From Granulicella aggregans (GTDB lineage: Bacteria > Acidobacteriota > Terriglobia > Terriglobales > Acidobacteriaceae): 64,000 nt of DNA. Position 1 is the first letter of the stretch. Each line of letters opens with the position of its first letter. A model generated the notes under the pieces. The model was not told the origin of the DNA and did not search any database. It saw only the letters and a list, made by a program, of their open reading frames with translations. Position numbers and translations under genes: made by a program. Location of the stretch: contig NZ_JAGSYE010000001.1 of the NCBI RefSeq assembly GCF_025685565.1, positions 2,046,001-2,110,000 on the forward strand, given 5' to 3'. Positions 50,650 through 58,870 of this stretch are shown here, in pieces.

Positions 50650-51261
50650 TTATAGCTCGATGAAGTTCTTCAATACTTGCAACCCGACAGCGGCGGATTT
50701 CTCGGGGTGGAACTGGACGCCCATGACGTTGTCCTGTTCGACGGCGGCGGTGAAGGGACCTCCATAATTTGTAACTGCGGCGGTTGCTTTTACGATGGGC
50801 GCGCGCCAGGAGTGGGTGTAGTAGACGAAGCCGCTGGGGGCGATTCCGCTCAGGAGTTTCGAGTCTTCGCGGATCTCTTCGAGCGAGTTCCAGCCTACGT
50901 GCGGTGACTTGAGGTCTGTGCCTTCATACTGCGAGGGGAAGTGTTTGCAGGGGCCGGGGAAGTGGCCGAGACCGGCGGTGGCGGGGGCTTCGGTTGAGCC
51001 TTCGAAGAGCCACTGCAGGCCGACGCAGACTCCGAGGAACCAGGTGCCGCGGGCGACGCTCTCGCGGACTGCTTCGGTGAGGCCGAGGTCGGTGAGGAGC
51101 TGCGTGGCCTGGAAGTGGCCGACGCCGGGAAGGACGATCTTCGCGGCCTTGCGGACGAGGTCGGGGTCTTGCGTGACGGTGATCTCGGGCGCGTTAAGGT
51201 AGGTCAGCGCCTTGACGACGCTGGTGAGGTTGCCCGCTTTGTAGTCGATGATGGCGATCAT
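50650..51261 (-). CDS. hisH: imidazole glycerol phosphate synthase, glutaminase subunit
   Basis: 203 residues, class I glutamine amidotransferase that feeds ammonia to HisF. The nucleophile Cys is in FLGVCVGLQWLFEGS (relatives usually have GxCLGMQ, so the Val and Leu are mild variants). The His/Glu of the triad are in VQFHPEKSA near the C-terminus. AIIDYKAGNLTSVVKAL and LPGVGHF (oxyanion loop) are typical. It lies 411 bp downstream of hisB, separated by a small gene and a repeat. Confidence 0.94.
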   Translation of the reverse strand: MIAIIDYKAGNLTSVVKALTYLNAPEITVTQDPDLVRKAAKIVLPGVGHFQATQLLTDLGLTEAVRESVARGTWFLGVCVGLQWLFEGSTEAPATAGLGHFPGPCKHFPSQYEGTDLKSPHVGWNSLEEIREDSKLLSGIAPSGFVYYTHSWRAPIVKATAAVTNYGGPFTAAVEQDNVMGVQFHPEKSAAVGLQVLKNFIEL

Positions 51262-51315
51262 AGTAGTAGCGAGTTAGCTAGAGGCAGCGAAGAAGCGCTG
51301 GCGGTGAGTGCTAGT

Positions 51316-51537
51316 TTATTCCCAGCCCTCTGGCTTCAAATGTGGGTGAGATTCATAAAGCGGTTCCATGAGCTTGAAAATGATGTCACAACAGATCGTC
51401 CCCACTGTGTTTACGTATGGCGTGACTTCATCTTTATCACCATCTTGTCTGACAAGGTAAGCCGAGTGGTCAAGCGCGGCGTAAGCCGCTTTGATTTGCT
51501 CCGCGACTGCTGCGGCAAGTTTTTCGTCTCGAACCAT
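51316..51537 (-). CDS. small hypothetical protein in the his operon
   Basis: 73 residues: VRDEKLAAAVAEQIKAAYAALDHSAYLV, then TPYVNTVGTICCDIIFKLMEPLYESHPHLKPEGWE. It looks like a real helical protein with a CC pair, but no family is recognised and no strong ribosome site is visible. It sits between hisB and hisH on the same strand. With the family A repeat at 51618 it takes up most of the gap. Confidence 0.5.
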   Translation of the reverse strand: MVRDEKLAAAVAEQIKAAYAALDHSAYLVRQDGDKDEVTPYVNTVGTICCDIIFKLMEPLYESHPHLKPEGWE

Positions 51538-51617
51538 CGCTAAAAGTTCTCCATGTCTATCGATCCTGATCTCCTTCGCAGAAAGGTATGAAGTGCATTG
51601 GTGATGTCAGCATCATC

Positions 51618-51646
51618 GGGATTCTTCGCCTTCGGCTCAGAATGAC
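51618..51646. repeat. dispersed repeat family A in the hisB-hisH gap
   Basis: On the minus strand GTCATTCTGAGCCGAAGGCG then AAGAATCCC, matching the copy at 49264-49297 over its first 25 bases. Confidence 0.75.
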
Positions 51647-51672
51647 GGCTGTTTGGAGGGTGCCTTTGTGAT

Positions 51673-52275
51673 CTATAAGAGGCCCTTTGTGCTGGGCAAC
51701 AAGTCCTTCATGCGTTCGTCGCGGCTGCAGGCTCCGCGGAGGGCGCGGGCGAAGGCTTTGAAGATGGCTTCGATCTTGTGGTGATTGCTGCGGCCGTACA
51801 TGGTCTTGACGTGGACGTTGGCCTTGGCCCCGCGGGCGAAGCCGTCGAAGAAGTCGGCGAGGAGCTCGCTTTGGAAGTCGCCGACGAGGCGCACCTTGAC
51901 CTTGTCGTCGACGACGTAGGCGACGCGGCCGGAGAGGTCGACGGCGGCGACGGCGAGGGTCTCGTCCATGGCCATGACGAAGTAGCCGGCGCGGAGGATG
52001 CCCTTCTTGTCGCCGAGCGCCTTGTTGAAGGCCTCGCCGAGCGCGATGCCGACGTCTTCGACGGTGTGGTGCTGGTCGACGTCGAGATCGCCGGTGCAGG
52101 TGAGTGTGAGGTCGAAGCCGCCGTGGCGGGTGAAGAGCTCCAGCATGTGGTCGAAGAAGCGGATGCCGGTGGAGACCTTGTATACGCCCTGGCCGTCGAC
52201 GGTGAGTTTGAGGGCGATCTGGGTTTCGGTGGTGGAGCGTTTGATGGTGCCGGTGCGGGGCTTTGTCTTGGTCAT
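51673..52275 (-). CDS. hisB: imidazoleglycerol-phosphate dehydratase
   Basis: 200 residues, single-domain IGPD without the phosphatase part. It dehydrates IGP to imidazole acetol phosphate. The manganese ligands are in [18 protein letters not shown] and [21 protein letters not shown] in the first half, and [21 protein letters not shown] in the second. The ATG at 52275 is the family start; the frame open to 52344 translates a repeat. A short palindromic repeat pair lies just upstream, between it and the GIY-YIG gene. Confidence 0.95.
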   Translation of the reverse strand: MTKTKPRTGTIKRSTTETQIALKLTVDGQGVYKVSTGIRFFDHMLELFTRHGGFDLTLTCTGDLDVDQHHTVEDVGIALGEAFNKALGDKKGILRAGYFVMAMDETLAVAAVDLSGRVAYVVDDKVKVRLVGDFQSELLADFFDGFARGAKANVHVKTMYGRSNHHKIEAIFKAFARALRGACSRDERMKDLLPSTKGLL

Positions 52276-52319
52276 GGGTTCACTCTGGTGTGGACTTTGT
52301 GTGCGGAGCCTAAGGGAAA

Positions 52320-52342
52320 CGCAGATCCCCTTCGGGAATGAC
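52320..52342. repeat. dispersed repeat family A, extra copy beside the GIY-YIG unit
   Basis: CGCAGATCCCCTTCGGGAAT then GAC; one base differs from the unit's ends. It is inverted relative to the repeat starting at 52359-52361, so the two can form a cruciform. Confidence 0.85.
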
Positions 52343-52361
52343 AAAATTGCCTATTTGCTTG

Positions 52362-52694
52362 TCATTCCCGAAGGGAATCTGCGTTGAAGAATTCAGACTC
52401 AGGTTCGTCGGGCATAAGTTCTTCCCACGTAGGATTGGCGGCTTCGATGAGAGCGATCTTCTGTGCCCGTGTCCATTTCTTAAGTTCTTTCTCGCGGGCG
52501 ATCGCGTTATTGACGTATTGGAACTGTTCGCAGTACACGAGCCGGGTGATCTTGTAACGGGCGGTGAAGCTGCCGGGAGTCTGCTGCCGGTGTTCTGTGA
52601 CACGTTTTTGAAGGCTGTTGGTCATGCCGATGTAGAGAATGTGCGAACGGTTGGAGAGGATGTAGACCCAGAATTGATACTCGTCCTGGCGCAT
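52362..52694 (-). CDS. GIY-YIG nuclease domain protein
   Basis: 110 residues, one domain. FWVYILSNRSHILYIGMTNSLQKRVTEHR gives the paired VYI and YIG strands, the Arg of the Lxx-R-V-xEH helix, and the catalytic Glu appears in LVYCEQF. KELKKWTRAQKIALIEAANPTWEEL is the usual C-terminal helix of the UvrC-like small GIY-YIG proteins. Such proteins cut DNA; whether this one is active is not known. The last residues (NADSLRE) are encoded by the repeat that ends the gene. Relatives are often found singly beside dispersed palindromic repeats; that association is visible here. Confidence 0.88.
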   Translation of the reverse strand: MRQDEYQFWVYILSNRSHILYIGMTNSLQKRVTEHRQQTPGSFTARYKITRLVYCEQFQYVNNAIAREKELKKWTRAQKIALIEAANPTWEELMPDEPESEFFNADSLRE

Positions 52695-52733
52695 CGGGGT
52701 TTTCCTTTGGCGTTTATGGTGGTGCGAGCGAAA

Positions 52734-52756
52734 CGCAGATTCCCTTCGGGAATGAC
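52734..52756. repeat. dispersed repeat family A, right end of the GIY-YIG unit
   Basis: Core CGCAGATTCCCTTCGGGAAT then GAC, the exact reverse complement of 52361-52383. It lies between the GIY-YIG start and the hisC stop, 5 bases from the latter. Confidence 0.9.
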
Positions 52757-52761
52757 AAAAA

Positions 52762-53871
52762 TTAGGGTGTGGGAGTCCATCCGATCTCGTTCAAGGATAG
52801 TTTGAGGGCTTCGAGGCCGCGGGTGACGTGGTCTTCGATGCCGATGGTGATGCGGACGTAGCCTTCGCAGCCGGGGTCGGAGGAGCGGTCGCGTAGGAGC
52901 ACGCCGTGGGTTCGCATGGCTTCGCAGAGTTCCTTGTGCTTCGGGCCGATCTTCATCAAGATGAAGTTGGCGTGGCTGGGGAAGAAGTCTACGTTGAGTG
53001 CACCGAGGCCAGCGGCCATGCGCTCACGTCCGGTGGCGACCTGGTCTGCGTACCAGCGGACGTAGGCCTCGTCTTCTAGCGCGACGGGGAGAACGTCGAG
53101 GGCGATGCCGTTGATGTTGTACGGCGAGGCGACCTTGCGGACGTAGCGGATGAGGTCGGCGTTGCCGGCGATCATGCCGAGGCGCAGGTTGGCGAGGCCG
53201 TAGGCTTTGGAGAAGGTACGGCCCACAATCAAATTTGGGATGAGGTTGGGGATGGTGCTGATGTCGGCGAGCATGGATTCACCGTGGAAGTGGTAGTAGG
53301 CTTCATCGACGAAGAGGACGGCGTGGGGCGCGGCGGCGGCGATGGCCAGGAGCTGCTCGCGGGGGACAATGCCGCCGGTGGGATTGTTGGGCGAGGCGAC
53401 CATGATGAGCTTGGTCTTGGGAGTGATGGCGCTGAGGAGGCGTTCGAAGGGGAATTGCAGCGTCTCGTCGGCCTGGATGCGGATCAGGTGCGAGGTCATC
53501 AGTTGGACGCTGACGTCGTACATGAAGAAGCTGGGCGTGGCGATGAGGGCTTCGTCTTCGGGTTCGAGGAAGGTGGCGCAGAGGAGATGGATGGCTTCGT
53601 CGACGCCGTTGGTGAGGAGCACCTGATCGGGGGCGAGGTTGAAGTGCGCGGCGACGAGGTGCTCAACGCGTTCGCGTTCGGGGTACTTGGTGAGGCCTTC
53701 GGATGTTGTTTGGAGGAGGCGCTCGATGACGCGCGGCGACGGGGCGAAGGTGTTCTCGTTGAAGTCGAGGCGCAGGGCGGTGCGAGCGGCGAGCGGCGGG
53801 TGGTACTCGGGCATGAGCTCTACGAGCCTGCGGGGCTTTATCGTCGTTGCGGGCGTTTGCGTGTCGGTCAT
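52762..53871 (-). CDS. hisC: histidinol-phosphate aminotransferase
   Basis: 369 residues, PLP enzyme of fold type I that transaminates imidazole acetol phosphate. LRLDFNENTFAPSPRV at the start binds substrate. ASPNNPTGGIVP, VLFVDEAYYHFHGES and IVGRTFSKAYGLANLRLGMI (PLP-bound Lys in the FSKA motif) are typical, as is the Arg in YVRITIG at the end. The ATG overlaps the hisD stop by four bases (ATGA). Confidence 0.95.
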   Translation of the reverse strand: MTDTQTPATTIKPRRLVELMPEYHPPLAARTALRLDFNENTFAPSPRVIERLLQTTSEGLTKYPERERVEHLVAAHFNLAPDQVLLTNGVDEAIHLLCATFLEPEDEALIATPSFFMYDVSVQLMTSHLIRIQADETLQFPFERLLSAITPKTKLIMVASPNNPTGGIVPREQLLAIAAAAPHAVLFVDEAYYHFHGESMLADISTIPNLIPNLIVGRTFSKAYGLANLRLGMIAGNADLIRYVRKVASPYNINGIALDVLPVALEDEAYVRWYADQVATGRERMAAGLGALNVDFFPSHANFILMKIGPKHKELCEAMRTHGVLLRDRSSDPGCEGYVRITIGIEDHVTRGLEALKLSLNEIGWTPTP

Positions 53872-55127
53872 TTCATCCTCATTCTTACGCTGGCGGCGTG
53901 GCCTGTCAGGCCTTCGGCATCGGCGAGCGCGGCGGCGTGGGGGCCAAGGGACTTGAGTCCCTTGCGGGTGTATTGCTGGACGGTGATGACCTTGAGGAAG
54001 TCCATGACGCTGAGGCCGCCGCGGATGCGGCCGTTGCGACCGGTGGGAAGGACGTGGTTGGGGCCGGAGACGTAGTCGCCCATGGCTTGCGGGGACCAGG
54101 GGCCGACGAAGACGGAGCCGGCGTTCTGGACCCAGTTGAGGTCGGCGAGGGTATCGACGGTGAGGTGCTCGGGGGCGAGGCGATTGGTGAGCTCGCGGGC
54201 TTCTGTAACCGTTTTGGTTACGAATATGTGGCCACGCGCGGCGATGGATAGCTTGGCCAGCGGATTTGATTTGGCCTGGAATTTTACTTCGGCGGCTACT
54301 TGTTTGCCGAGAGCTTCGCTGGTCGTGATGAAGACAGCGAGGGTCTCGGGGTCATGCTCGGCCTGGGCGACGAGATCGGCGGCAATGTCTGCTGGCTTGC
54401 CGGTCTCGCTGGTGACGACGATCTCGGTTGGGCCTGCGGGCATGTCGATGCCGCAGACGGTGGAGACGAGCTGCTTGGCGGCCGTGACGTAGAGATTGCC
54501 GGGGCCGACGATCTTGTTGACTGGCTGGATGGTTGTGGTGCCGTAGGCGAGGGCGGCGATGGCTTGCGCGCCGCCGATGCGGTAAAACTCGGTGACGCCG
54601 GCGAGATGGGCGGCGGCGAGGGTTTCCTTTGCCGGATTGGGGGAGCAAACTACGATGCGTTCGACGCCGGCGACTCTTGCGGGTGTGGTGGTCATCAGGA
54701 GCGTGGATGGCAGAGGATAGCGGCCACCGGGGACGTAGCAGCCTACGCTCGCTAGGGGGCGGACGATCTGGCCTGTGGTCACGCCGTCGGAATTAGTCAG
54801 CGTCCACTCTTCGGACTTCTGGGCCTCGGCGAAGGCGCGGATGTTGGCTTGGGCGGTGCGCATAGCTTGCTGGAGCTTAGCGTCCAAGGCATCCCAGGCT
54901 TGTTGCATCTCTTCTTGCGAGACAAGGATGGGCTGGCCTTTTTGGAGGGCGTCGAATTTCGTGGCGTATTCGAGGAGTGCTTTGTCGCCGCGCTTGCGGA
55001 TGGCGGAGAGGATGGCGCGGACTATGGGCTCGACGCTTGCGGTGGAGACGGAGCCGCGCTGCTCGAGGGAGTCGATGGCGGCAGCGGCGGTCTGGGCGGT
55101 GCGTCCGTAGGTGCGGATCAGTTTCAT
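53868..55127 (-). CDS. hisD: histidinol dehydrogenase
   Basis: 419 residues. It performs the last two steps, oxidising histidinol to histidine with two NAD and a zinc. GCYVPGGRYPLPSTLLMTTTPARVAGVERIVVCSP, AYGTTTIQPVNKIVGPGNLYVTAAKQLV, GPTEIVV, QAEHDPETLAVF (catalytic Glu/His) and NRLAPEHLTVDT (second catalytic pair) are all in order. It is coupled to hisC by a four-base overlap and follows the DUF3592 gene after 45 bp. Confidence 0.96.
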   Translation of the reverse strand: MKLIRTYGRTAQTAAAAIDSLEQRGSVSTASVEPIVRAILSAIRKRGDKALLEYATKFDALQKGQPILVSQEEMQQAWDALDAKLQQAMRTAQANIRAFAEAQKSEEWTLTNSDGVTTGQIVRPLASVGCYVPGGRYPLPSTLLMTTTPARVAGVERIVVCSPNPAKETLAAAHLAGVTEFYRIGGAQAIAALAYGTTTIQPVNKIVGPGNLYVTAAKQLVSTVCGIDMPAGPTEIVVTSETGKPADIAADLVAQAEHDPETLAVFITTSEALGKQVAAEVKFQAKSNPLAKLSIAARGHIFVTKTVTEARELTNRLAPEHLTVDTLADLNWVQNAGSVFVGPWSPQAMGDYVSGPNHVLPTGRNGRIRGGLSVMDFLKVITVQQYTRKGLKSLGPHAAALADAEGLTGHAASVRMRMK

Positions 55128-55172
55128 TTGCGACGTTTACTCCAGGTAAAGGTTGATATGGCAGTTGCTGAT

Positions 55173-55481
55173 CTAGCGCCTGAGGCTGAACCAAACAAGC
55201 AATAGCGCAGCGCCTGCAAGAGGTACAGCAACCGCAACCGCTACACGGTTGATTAACTTCTGGCGAGTTTCAAAGTCATTACGCTTCGGTTCGAGAGGGT
55301 CATACTTCACGACGAGTGAGTCGCCCTCATGTATTGAATCGAATGTATAGAGCGTGCCTTCGTAGATTTTGCCTTCGACTTCATAAGTAAACGCAACGAT
55401 GAACTGCAGTCGCCCGCGTGGGTATATCGAATCAATATGGATAACTCTTCCGGCGGTTTGCTCCCAGTTAGTCTTTGGCAT
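55173..55481 (-). CDS. DUF3592-like membrane protein in the his operon
   Basis: 102 residues. A beta-rich soluble part (TAGRVIHIDSIYPRGRLQFIVAFTYEVEGKIYEGTLYTFDSIHEGDSLVVKYDPLEPKRND) is followed by one membrane helix (VAVAVAVPLAGAALLLVWF). VVKYDPxxPxxN is the DUF3592 signature shared with the broken gene at 23238-23657. It lies between hisG and hisD with 42 and 45 bp gaps, so it must be read with the operon. No link to histidine synthesis is known. Confidence 0.75.
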   Translation of the reverse strand: MPKTNWEQTAGRVIHIDSIYPRGRLQFIVAFTYEVEGKIYEGTLYTFDSIHEGDSLVVKYDPLEPKRNDFETRQKLINRVAVAVAVPLAGAALLLVWFSLRR

Positions 55482-55523
55482 ACGACCCCTTCTGAGGCTC
55501 TCAGTTATACGGCCCGATCTTTT

Positions 55524-56402
55524 CTAGATCACGACTTTGCTGAGTGGGTATTCGACGATGCCGGTGGCTCCGGCTAGTTTGAGTTTGGGGATGACGTCGC
55601 GGACGAGGGATTCATCGAGGATGGTGTTGAGGGCGACCCATTCGGGATCGCGGAGCTGCGAGATGGTGGGCGAGTTGAGCGCGGGCAGAACGTTGGTGAC
55701 GGCGTCGAGGTCGGCCTTGCGCGCGTTCATCATGAGGCCGACGCGGCCTTGCGCTGCGATGGCGGCGTTGAGCATCAGGGAGATGTTGTCGATCTTGTTG
55801 CGCTTCCAGGCATCGGCGTAGGCTTGCTTGTTGGCGATGAGCTGGGTCTCGGACTCCATGAGCGTCTCGATGATGCGGAGGCGGTTGGCGCGGAGGCTGC
55901 TGCCGGTCTCGGTGACTTCGACGATGGCGTCGGCCAATGTAGGCGGTTTTACCTCCGTTGCGCCCCAGCTGAACTCGACTTTGACGGGGATGTTCTTCGA
56001 GGCAAAGTAGCGCTTGGTGAACTCGACGAGCTCGGTGGCGATGATCTTACCAGCGAGGTCTTCGGGCTTTTGGAAGGGCGAGTCTTCGGGGACGGCGAGC
56101 ACCCATTTGACGGTCTGGCGGGACTGCTTGGAGTAGGTGAGGCTGGTGACGTACTCGACGTCGGACTCGTTCTCGAGGACCCAGTCGCGGCCGGTGAGGC
56201 CGGCATCGAGCGCGCCGTGTTCGACGTAGCGTGCCATCTCCTGGGCGCGGACGAGCATGCACTCGATCTCGACGTCGTCGATGGTGGGGAAGTAGCTGCG
56301 ACCGCTGGCGAAGATGCGCCAGCCGGCGCGTTCGAAGAGGGCGAGGGTGGCGTCCTGCAGACTGCCTTTGGGGATGCCGAGCTTGAGTTTGTTCGCGGAC
56401 AT
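55524..56402 (-). CDS. hisG: ATP phosphoribosyltransferase
   Basis: 292 residues, the long form (HisG_L) with a C-terminal regulatory domain, so no HisZ partner is required. It joins ATP and PRPP and is normally inhibited by histidine. [89 protein letters not shown] (PRPP loop) and a C-terminal [26 protein letters not shown] are typical. The ATG overlaps the hisI stop by one base (TAATG). The longer open frame to 56816 overlaps hisI and is not used. Confidence 0.96.
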   Translation of the reverse strand: MSANKLKLGIPKGSLQDATLALFERAGWRIFASGRSYFPTIDDVEIECMLVRAQEMARYVEHGALDAGLTGRDWVLENESDVEYVTSLTYSKQSRQTVKWVLAVPEDSPFQKPEDLAGKIIATELVEFTKRYFASKNIPVKVEFSWGATEVKPPTLADAIVEVTETGSSLRANRLRIIETLMESETQLIANKQAYADAWKRNKIDNISLMLNAAIAAQGRVGLMMNARKADLDAVTNVLPALNSPTISQLRDPEWVALNTILDESLVRDVIPKLKLAGATGIVEYPLSKVVI

Positions 56403-56770
56403 TACTTTGTCTCTCCTGATGCGGCGGTTACGGCGATGGGTTTGGTGAAGCAGCTTACGGTGCCTTCGTGGCAGACCAGGCCGTCGCCTTCGACTTCGAC
56501 CTTGAAGAGGAGGGCGTCGTTGTCGCAGTCTGTCGATGCGGAGATGACGCGGAGACGGTTGCCGCTGGTCTCGCCCTTCATCCAAAGCTTCCCACGGGTG
56601 CGGGACCAGAAGGTGACGTAACCGGTTTCCAGGGTCATCTTGTAGCTGGTTTCGTTGAGAAAGCCGAGCATGAGGAGTTCGCCGGTCTTGGCGTCCTGAA
56701 CCATGCCGGGGACTAGGCCGTCCATTTTGGCGAAGTCGATGTTGATTGGGTCTGTTGCGCCTGCGGTCAT
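56402..56770 (-). CDS. hisI: phosphoribosyl-AMP cyclohydrolase
   Basis: 122 residues, only the cyclohydrolase domain, with no fused HisE pyrophosphatase. It opens the adenine ring of PR-AMP using zinc and magnesium. [76 protein letters not shown] contains the metal ligands (the DCDND triad and the two Cys of VCHEGTVSC). It is the first gene of the operon after the attenuator, an unusual place for hisI, and overlaps hisG by one base. hisE is not seen in the window. Confidence 0.95.
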   Translation of the reverse strand: MTAGATDPINIDFAKMDGLVPGMVQDAKTGELLMLGFLNETSYKMTLETGYVTFWSRTRGKLWMKGETSGNRLRVISASTDCDNDALLFKVEVEGDGLVCHEGTVSCFTKPIAVTAASGETK

Positions 56771-56814
56771 AAACGTCTCGCTTAAGTTTGGTTGGAGAAG
56801 TGGTTTCGAGCAGC

Positions 56815-56848
56815 AAAAAGCCCGCTCGCGATGTGCGCGTTAGCGGGC
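56815..56848 (-). terminator. attenuator hairpin of the histidine operon
   Basis: GCCCGCT (56820-56826) pairs with AGCGGGC (56842-56848), with inner CGCG/CGCG pairing. On the minus strand the stem is followed by TTTTTG (AAAAA at 56815-56819). It lies between the leader peptide stop and hisI, the normal place for a transcription attenuator. Confidence 0.82.
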
Positions 56849-56875
56849 CTGTTTGGAATCCTGGTTTGGGGGTAC

Positions 56876-56959
56876 TTAGTTCGCCGCACCGGATACAGCC
56901 GCCAACACGCTGGTCGCATGATGATGGTGGTGGCCACGGTGATGAAGAAGCAAACTCAT
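56876..56959 (-). CDS. hisL: histidine operon leader peptide
   Basis: 27 codons, too short for ordinary gene calling. It reads [20 protein letters not shown] then AVSGAAN and a TAA. Seven His codons fall within nine positions (6-14), directly before an intrinsic-terminator hairpin and hisI. Scarcity of charged tRNA-His would stall the ribosome here and favour read-through. No clear ribosome site is seen before the ATG. The peptide itself has no other role. Confidence 0.85.
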   Translation of the reverse strand: MSLLLHHRGHHHHHATSVLAAVSGAAN

Positions 56960-57030
56960 GAGTTAGAGGCTAGACGGGAGCGGGATTGTTGTCAATCTCA
57001 CTCTCCTTGATTGGATGAGGTACGACAAAT

Positions 57031-57561
57031 TTATAGTTGCTTGTCCAGCACGACGAAGGCCAGGTCATTGCGCAAGGGAGTTCCGAAGCGGTTGTCACCA
57101 TAAGGGAATGGGTGGGTTTCGCCGGTCAGTCGATAGCCTCTCCGTTCGTACCAGGCGATGAGCGTGTCGCGGACGTTGATGACGTGCATTTCGATGGTAC
57201 GGGCACCGCGTTCTTTGGCCCACTGCTCGGCCGAGGCCAGCAGGGTGCGGCCTAGGCCGGATTTCTGCAAGGTTGGATCGACGGTGAGCGAGCCGAGATA
57301 CCAGGTTTCGTCCGACTGAGGTTCGAGCCAGACGCAGCCTCTTAGGGGTGGCTGGGAATCCTCTTCGGCGATGAGCAGGAAGGATTCTGGTTTGGCTGCG
57401 AGATCTTCTTTGAGGGCGGCTTCGCTGGTGCGATCGCCGTCGAGATAGCGGGCTTCTGTGTTCCAGCTTGCGTTGGGGCCGGTGCCTCGGTAGGCGGTGT
57501 TCATCAGCGTTGCGAGCGCTGCGAGGTCGGTTGTAAGAGCGCGCCGAAGGGTAAGAGCCAT
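57031..57561 (-). CDS. GNAT-family N-acetyltransferase
   Basis: 176 residues. TLRRALTTDLAALATLMNTAYRG is the usual first strand and helix. LGSLTVDPTLQKSGLGRTLLASAEQWAKERGARTIEMHVINVRDTLIAWYERRGYRLTGE contains the acetyl-CoA motif A (V-D-P-x5-G-x-G-x-x-L) and the C-terminal YERRGY. The substrate (a small amine or protein N-terminus) is unknown. It diverges from the HhH gene and lies upstream of the his leader on the same strand, separated by about 70 bp. Confidence 0.9.
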   Translation of the reverse strand: MALTLRRALTTDLAALATLMNTAYRGTGPNASWNTEARYLDGDRTSEAALKEDLAAKPESFLLIAEEDSQPPLRGCVWLEPQSDETWYLGSLTVDPTLQKSGLGRTLLASAEQWAKERGARTIEMHVINVRDTLIAWYERRGYRLTGETHPFPYGDNRFGTPLRNDLAFVVLDKQL

Positions 57562-57642
57562 GGTGCAAGTTTAACCTGTTCGTTGTTTGACAAGGAGATT
57601 TGCGTCACCTAGGCTGGCCGTACTTCACTTCGAGGTCACACC

Positions 57643-57960
57643 ATGCAGCTTCGCCGTTTGATGGTTCTTCCCGCTCTTTTGCTTTGCCTAAGCTTTCCAG
57701 GGATGTCGCAAGCTCCGGCGGCAAAGGCTGGTCCCGCTGCGGCTGCCAAGGCAACGGCGGATGCCGATAAGCTCGACCTGAATACGGCGACTGCGGACCA
57801 GTTGAAGGCGCTGCCTGGAATCGGCGATGCGTATGCGAAGAAGATCATCGACGGACGTCCTTATACGGCGAAGAACCAGTTGACGACAAAAGGCATCATT
57901 CCGGCGGCGACCTACGAGAAGATCAAAGACCAGGTGATCGCGCACAAGGTGAAGAAGTAA
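57643..57960 (+). CDS. exported helix-hairpin-helix protein, ComEA-like
   Basis: 105 residues. A signal peptide (LMVLPALLLCLSFPGMSQA) and an Ala/Lys linker precede one HhH DNA-binding domain: DLNTATADQLKALPGIGDAYAKKIIDGRPYTAKNQLTTKGIIPAATYEKIKD, with the LPGIG hairpin. The similarity to the C-terminal domain of ComEA suggests that it binds DNA outside the cytoplasm, perhaps for DNA uptake. No other competence gene is nearby. Confidence 0.85.
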   Translation: MQLRRLMVLPALLLCLSFPGMSQAPAAKAGPAAAAKATADADKLDLNTATADQLKALPGIGDAYAKKIIDGRPYTAKNQLTTKGIIPAATYEKIKDQVIAHKVKK

Positions 57961-58055
57961 ACGCGATTACGAAACGATGACATTGTTTCGCGTGACGTTC
58001 CGGTAGAGTAGGTGCATGGAGGAAGGTGACGTGACCTTTTTCCGCATGTCATCCG

Positions 58056-58829
58056 ATGCCAAGTCTTTTGACCCAATTTGAGAGCTCTGCGGGTCTCGTT
58101 CGTCCGATGCCCGGACGGCGGTGCTGCGCGCGGTTAGGTGCTTTGGCGCTGTCTGTAGCTGCGCTGACGGGATGTCAGAATCTCACGGCGGGCATGCCTG
58201 TTTCGCAAGTCCGAATCATTGACACCTCCGCTGACGCGCCGGACCTGGATATCTACCAGGGCGACGCCGCGCTTGCTTACAACCTCGGGTTCGGGACGGT
58301 GTCTTCGTACGTTTCGATTTCGCCGGGAGCTTCGACGGTGAGTGCGCATGCTGCCGGGACGAAGCAGATGTTGAGTTCCTTTCACGGCAGCTTTACGGCG
58401 TCGGGGCATTACACCGTTTTGTTGAGCGGAGGGCCGACGGGGACAATCTCCGAGACGGTGCTGGCGGACCAGAGCGTGGCTGCGCCCGCGGGCATGGCGT
58501 CGGTGAGAGTTCTTGATCAGGCGCGGCGCGGGACTGGCGATGTGGATGTGTATCTTGTGCGCGCTGGGTCGACACTGGCCGAGAGTCGTCCGTTCATTAC
58601 GAACTCGGGCTTTGGAGAGAACGGCAGCTACATGAATGTTCCTGCCGGAGCGTACAAGGTGGTCGTCGTGGCTGCGGGTACGACGGTGCCGATCTACAGC
58701 GGGGCGACGGTGACGTACGGTTCAGGGTCGGCGCGGACGTTGGTCGTGCTGGATAGCCAGAGGATCGATGGGCAGAAGGTGCAGGTGGTGACGGCTGAGG
58801 ACTTCGATCCGGGGGCTATGGTGGAGTAG
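58056..58829 (+). CDS. DUF4397 lipoprotein
   Basis: 257 residues. After an N-terminal region there is a lipobox-like LSVAALTGC (about residues 33-41), so it is probably lipid-anchored. Two beta-sandwich halves follow: VRIIDTSADAPDLDIYQGD and VRVLDQARRGTGDVDVYLV, the repeated (V)RVxxxSxxxPxVDVY motif of DUF4397. Such domains occur in cell-surface proteins; the ligand is unknown. The start could be one of the later Met codons (17 or so residues on), since the first stretch is not signal-like. Confidence 0.8.
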   Translation: MPSLLTQFESSAGLVRPMPGRRCCARLGALALSVAALTGCQNLTAGMPVSQVRIIDTSADAPDLDIYQGDAALAYNLGFGTVSSYVSISPGASTVSAHAAGTKQMLSSFHGSFTASGHYTVLLSGGPTGTISETVLADQSVAAPAGMASVRVLDQARRGTGDVDVYLVRAGSTLAESRPFITNSGFGENGSYMNVPAGAYKVVVVAAGTTVPIYSGATVTYGSGSARTLVVLDSQRIDGQKVQVVTAEDFDPGAMVE

Positions 58830-58870
58830 TGCTAGCGGCTGATGCTGTTGCGTAGCTCAACGAATTCAAA

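Larger units (their letters stand above)
52359..52758. mobile_element. candidate GIY-YIG nuclease unit with perfect 27-bp inverted ends
   Basis: A 400-bp unit. Its left end (52359-52385) and right end (52732-52758) are perfect 27-bp inverted copies of repeat family A (core GTCATTCCCGAAGGGAATCT). It holds only the GIY-YIG gene; the gene's stop codon lies within the left end. The unit sits between hisC and hisB in the his operon. No target-site duplication could be recognised, and no transposase is present, so mobility is inferred. Confidence 0.6.

Noticed and set aside
56403..56816. Upstream extension of hisG
   Set aside because: It overlaps hisI in another frame and is Arg-rich; the ATG at 56402 overlaps the hisI stop neatly.
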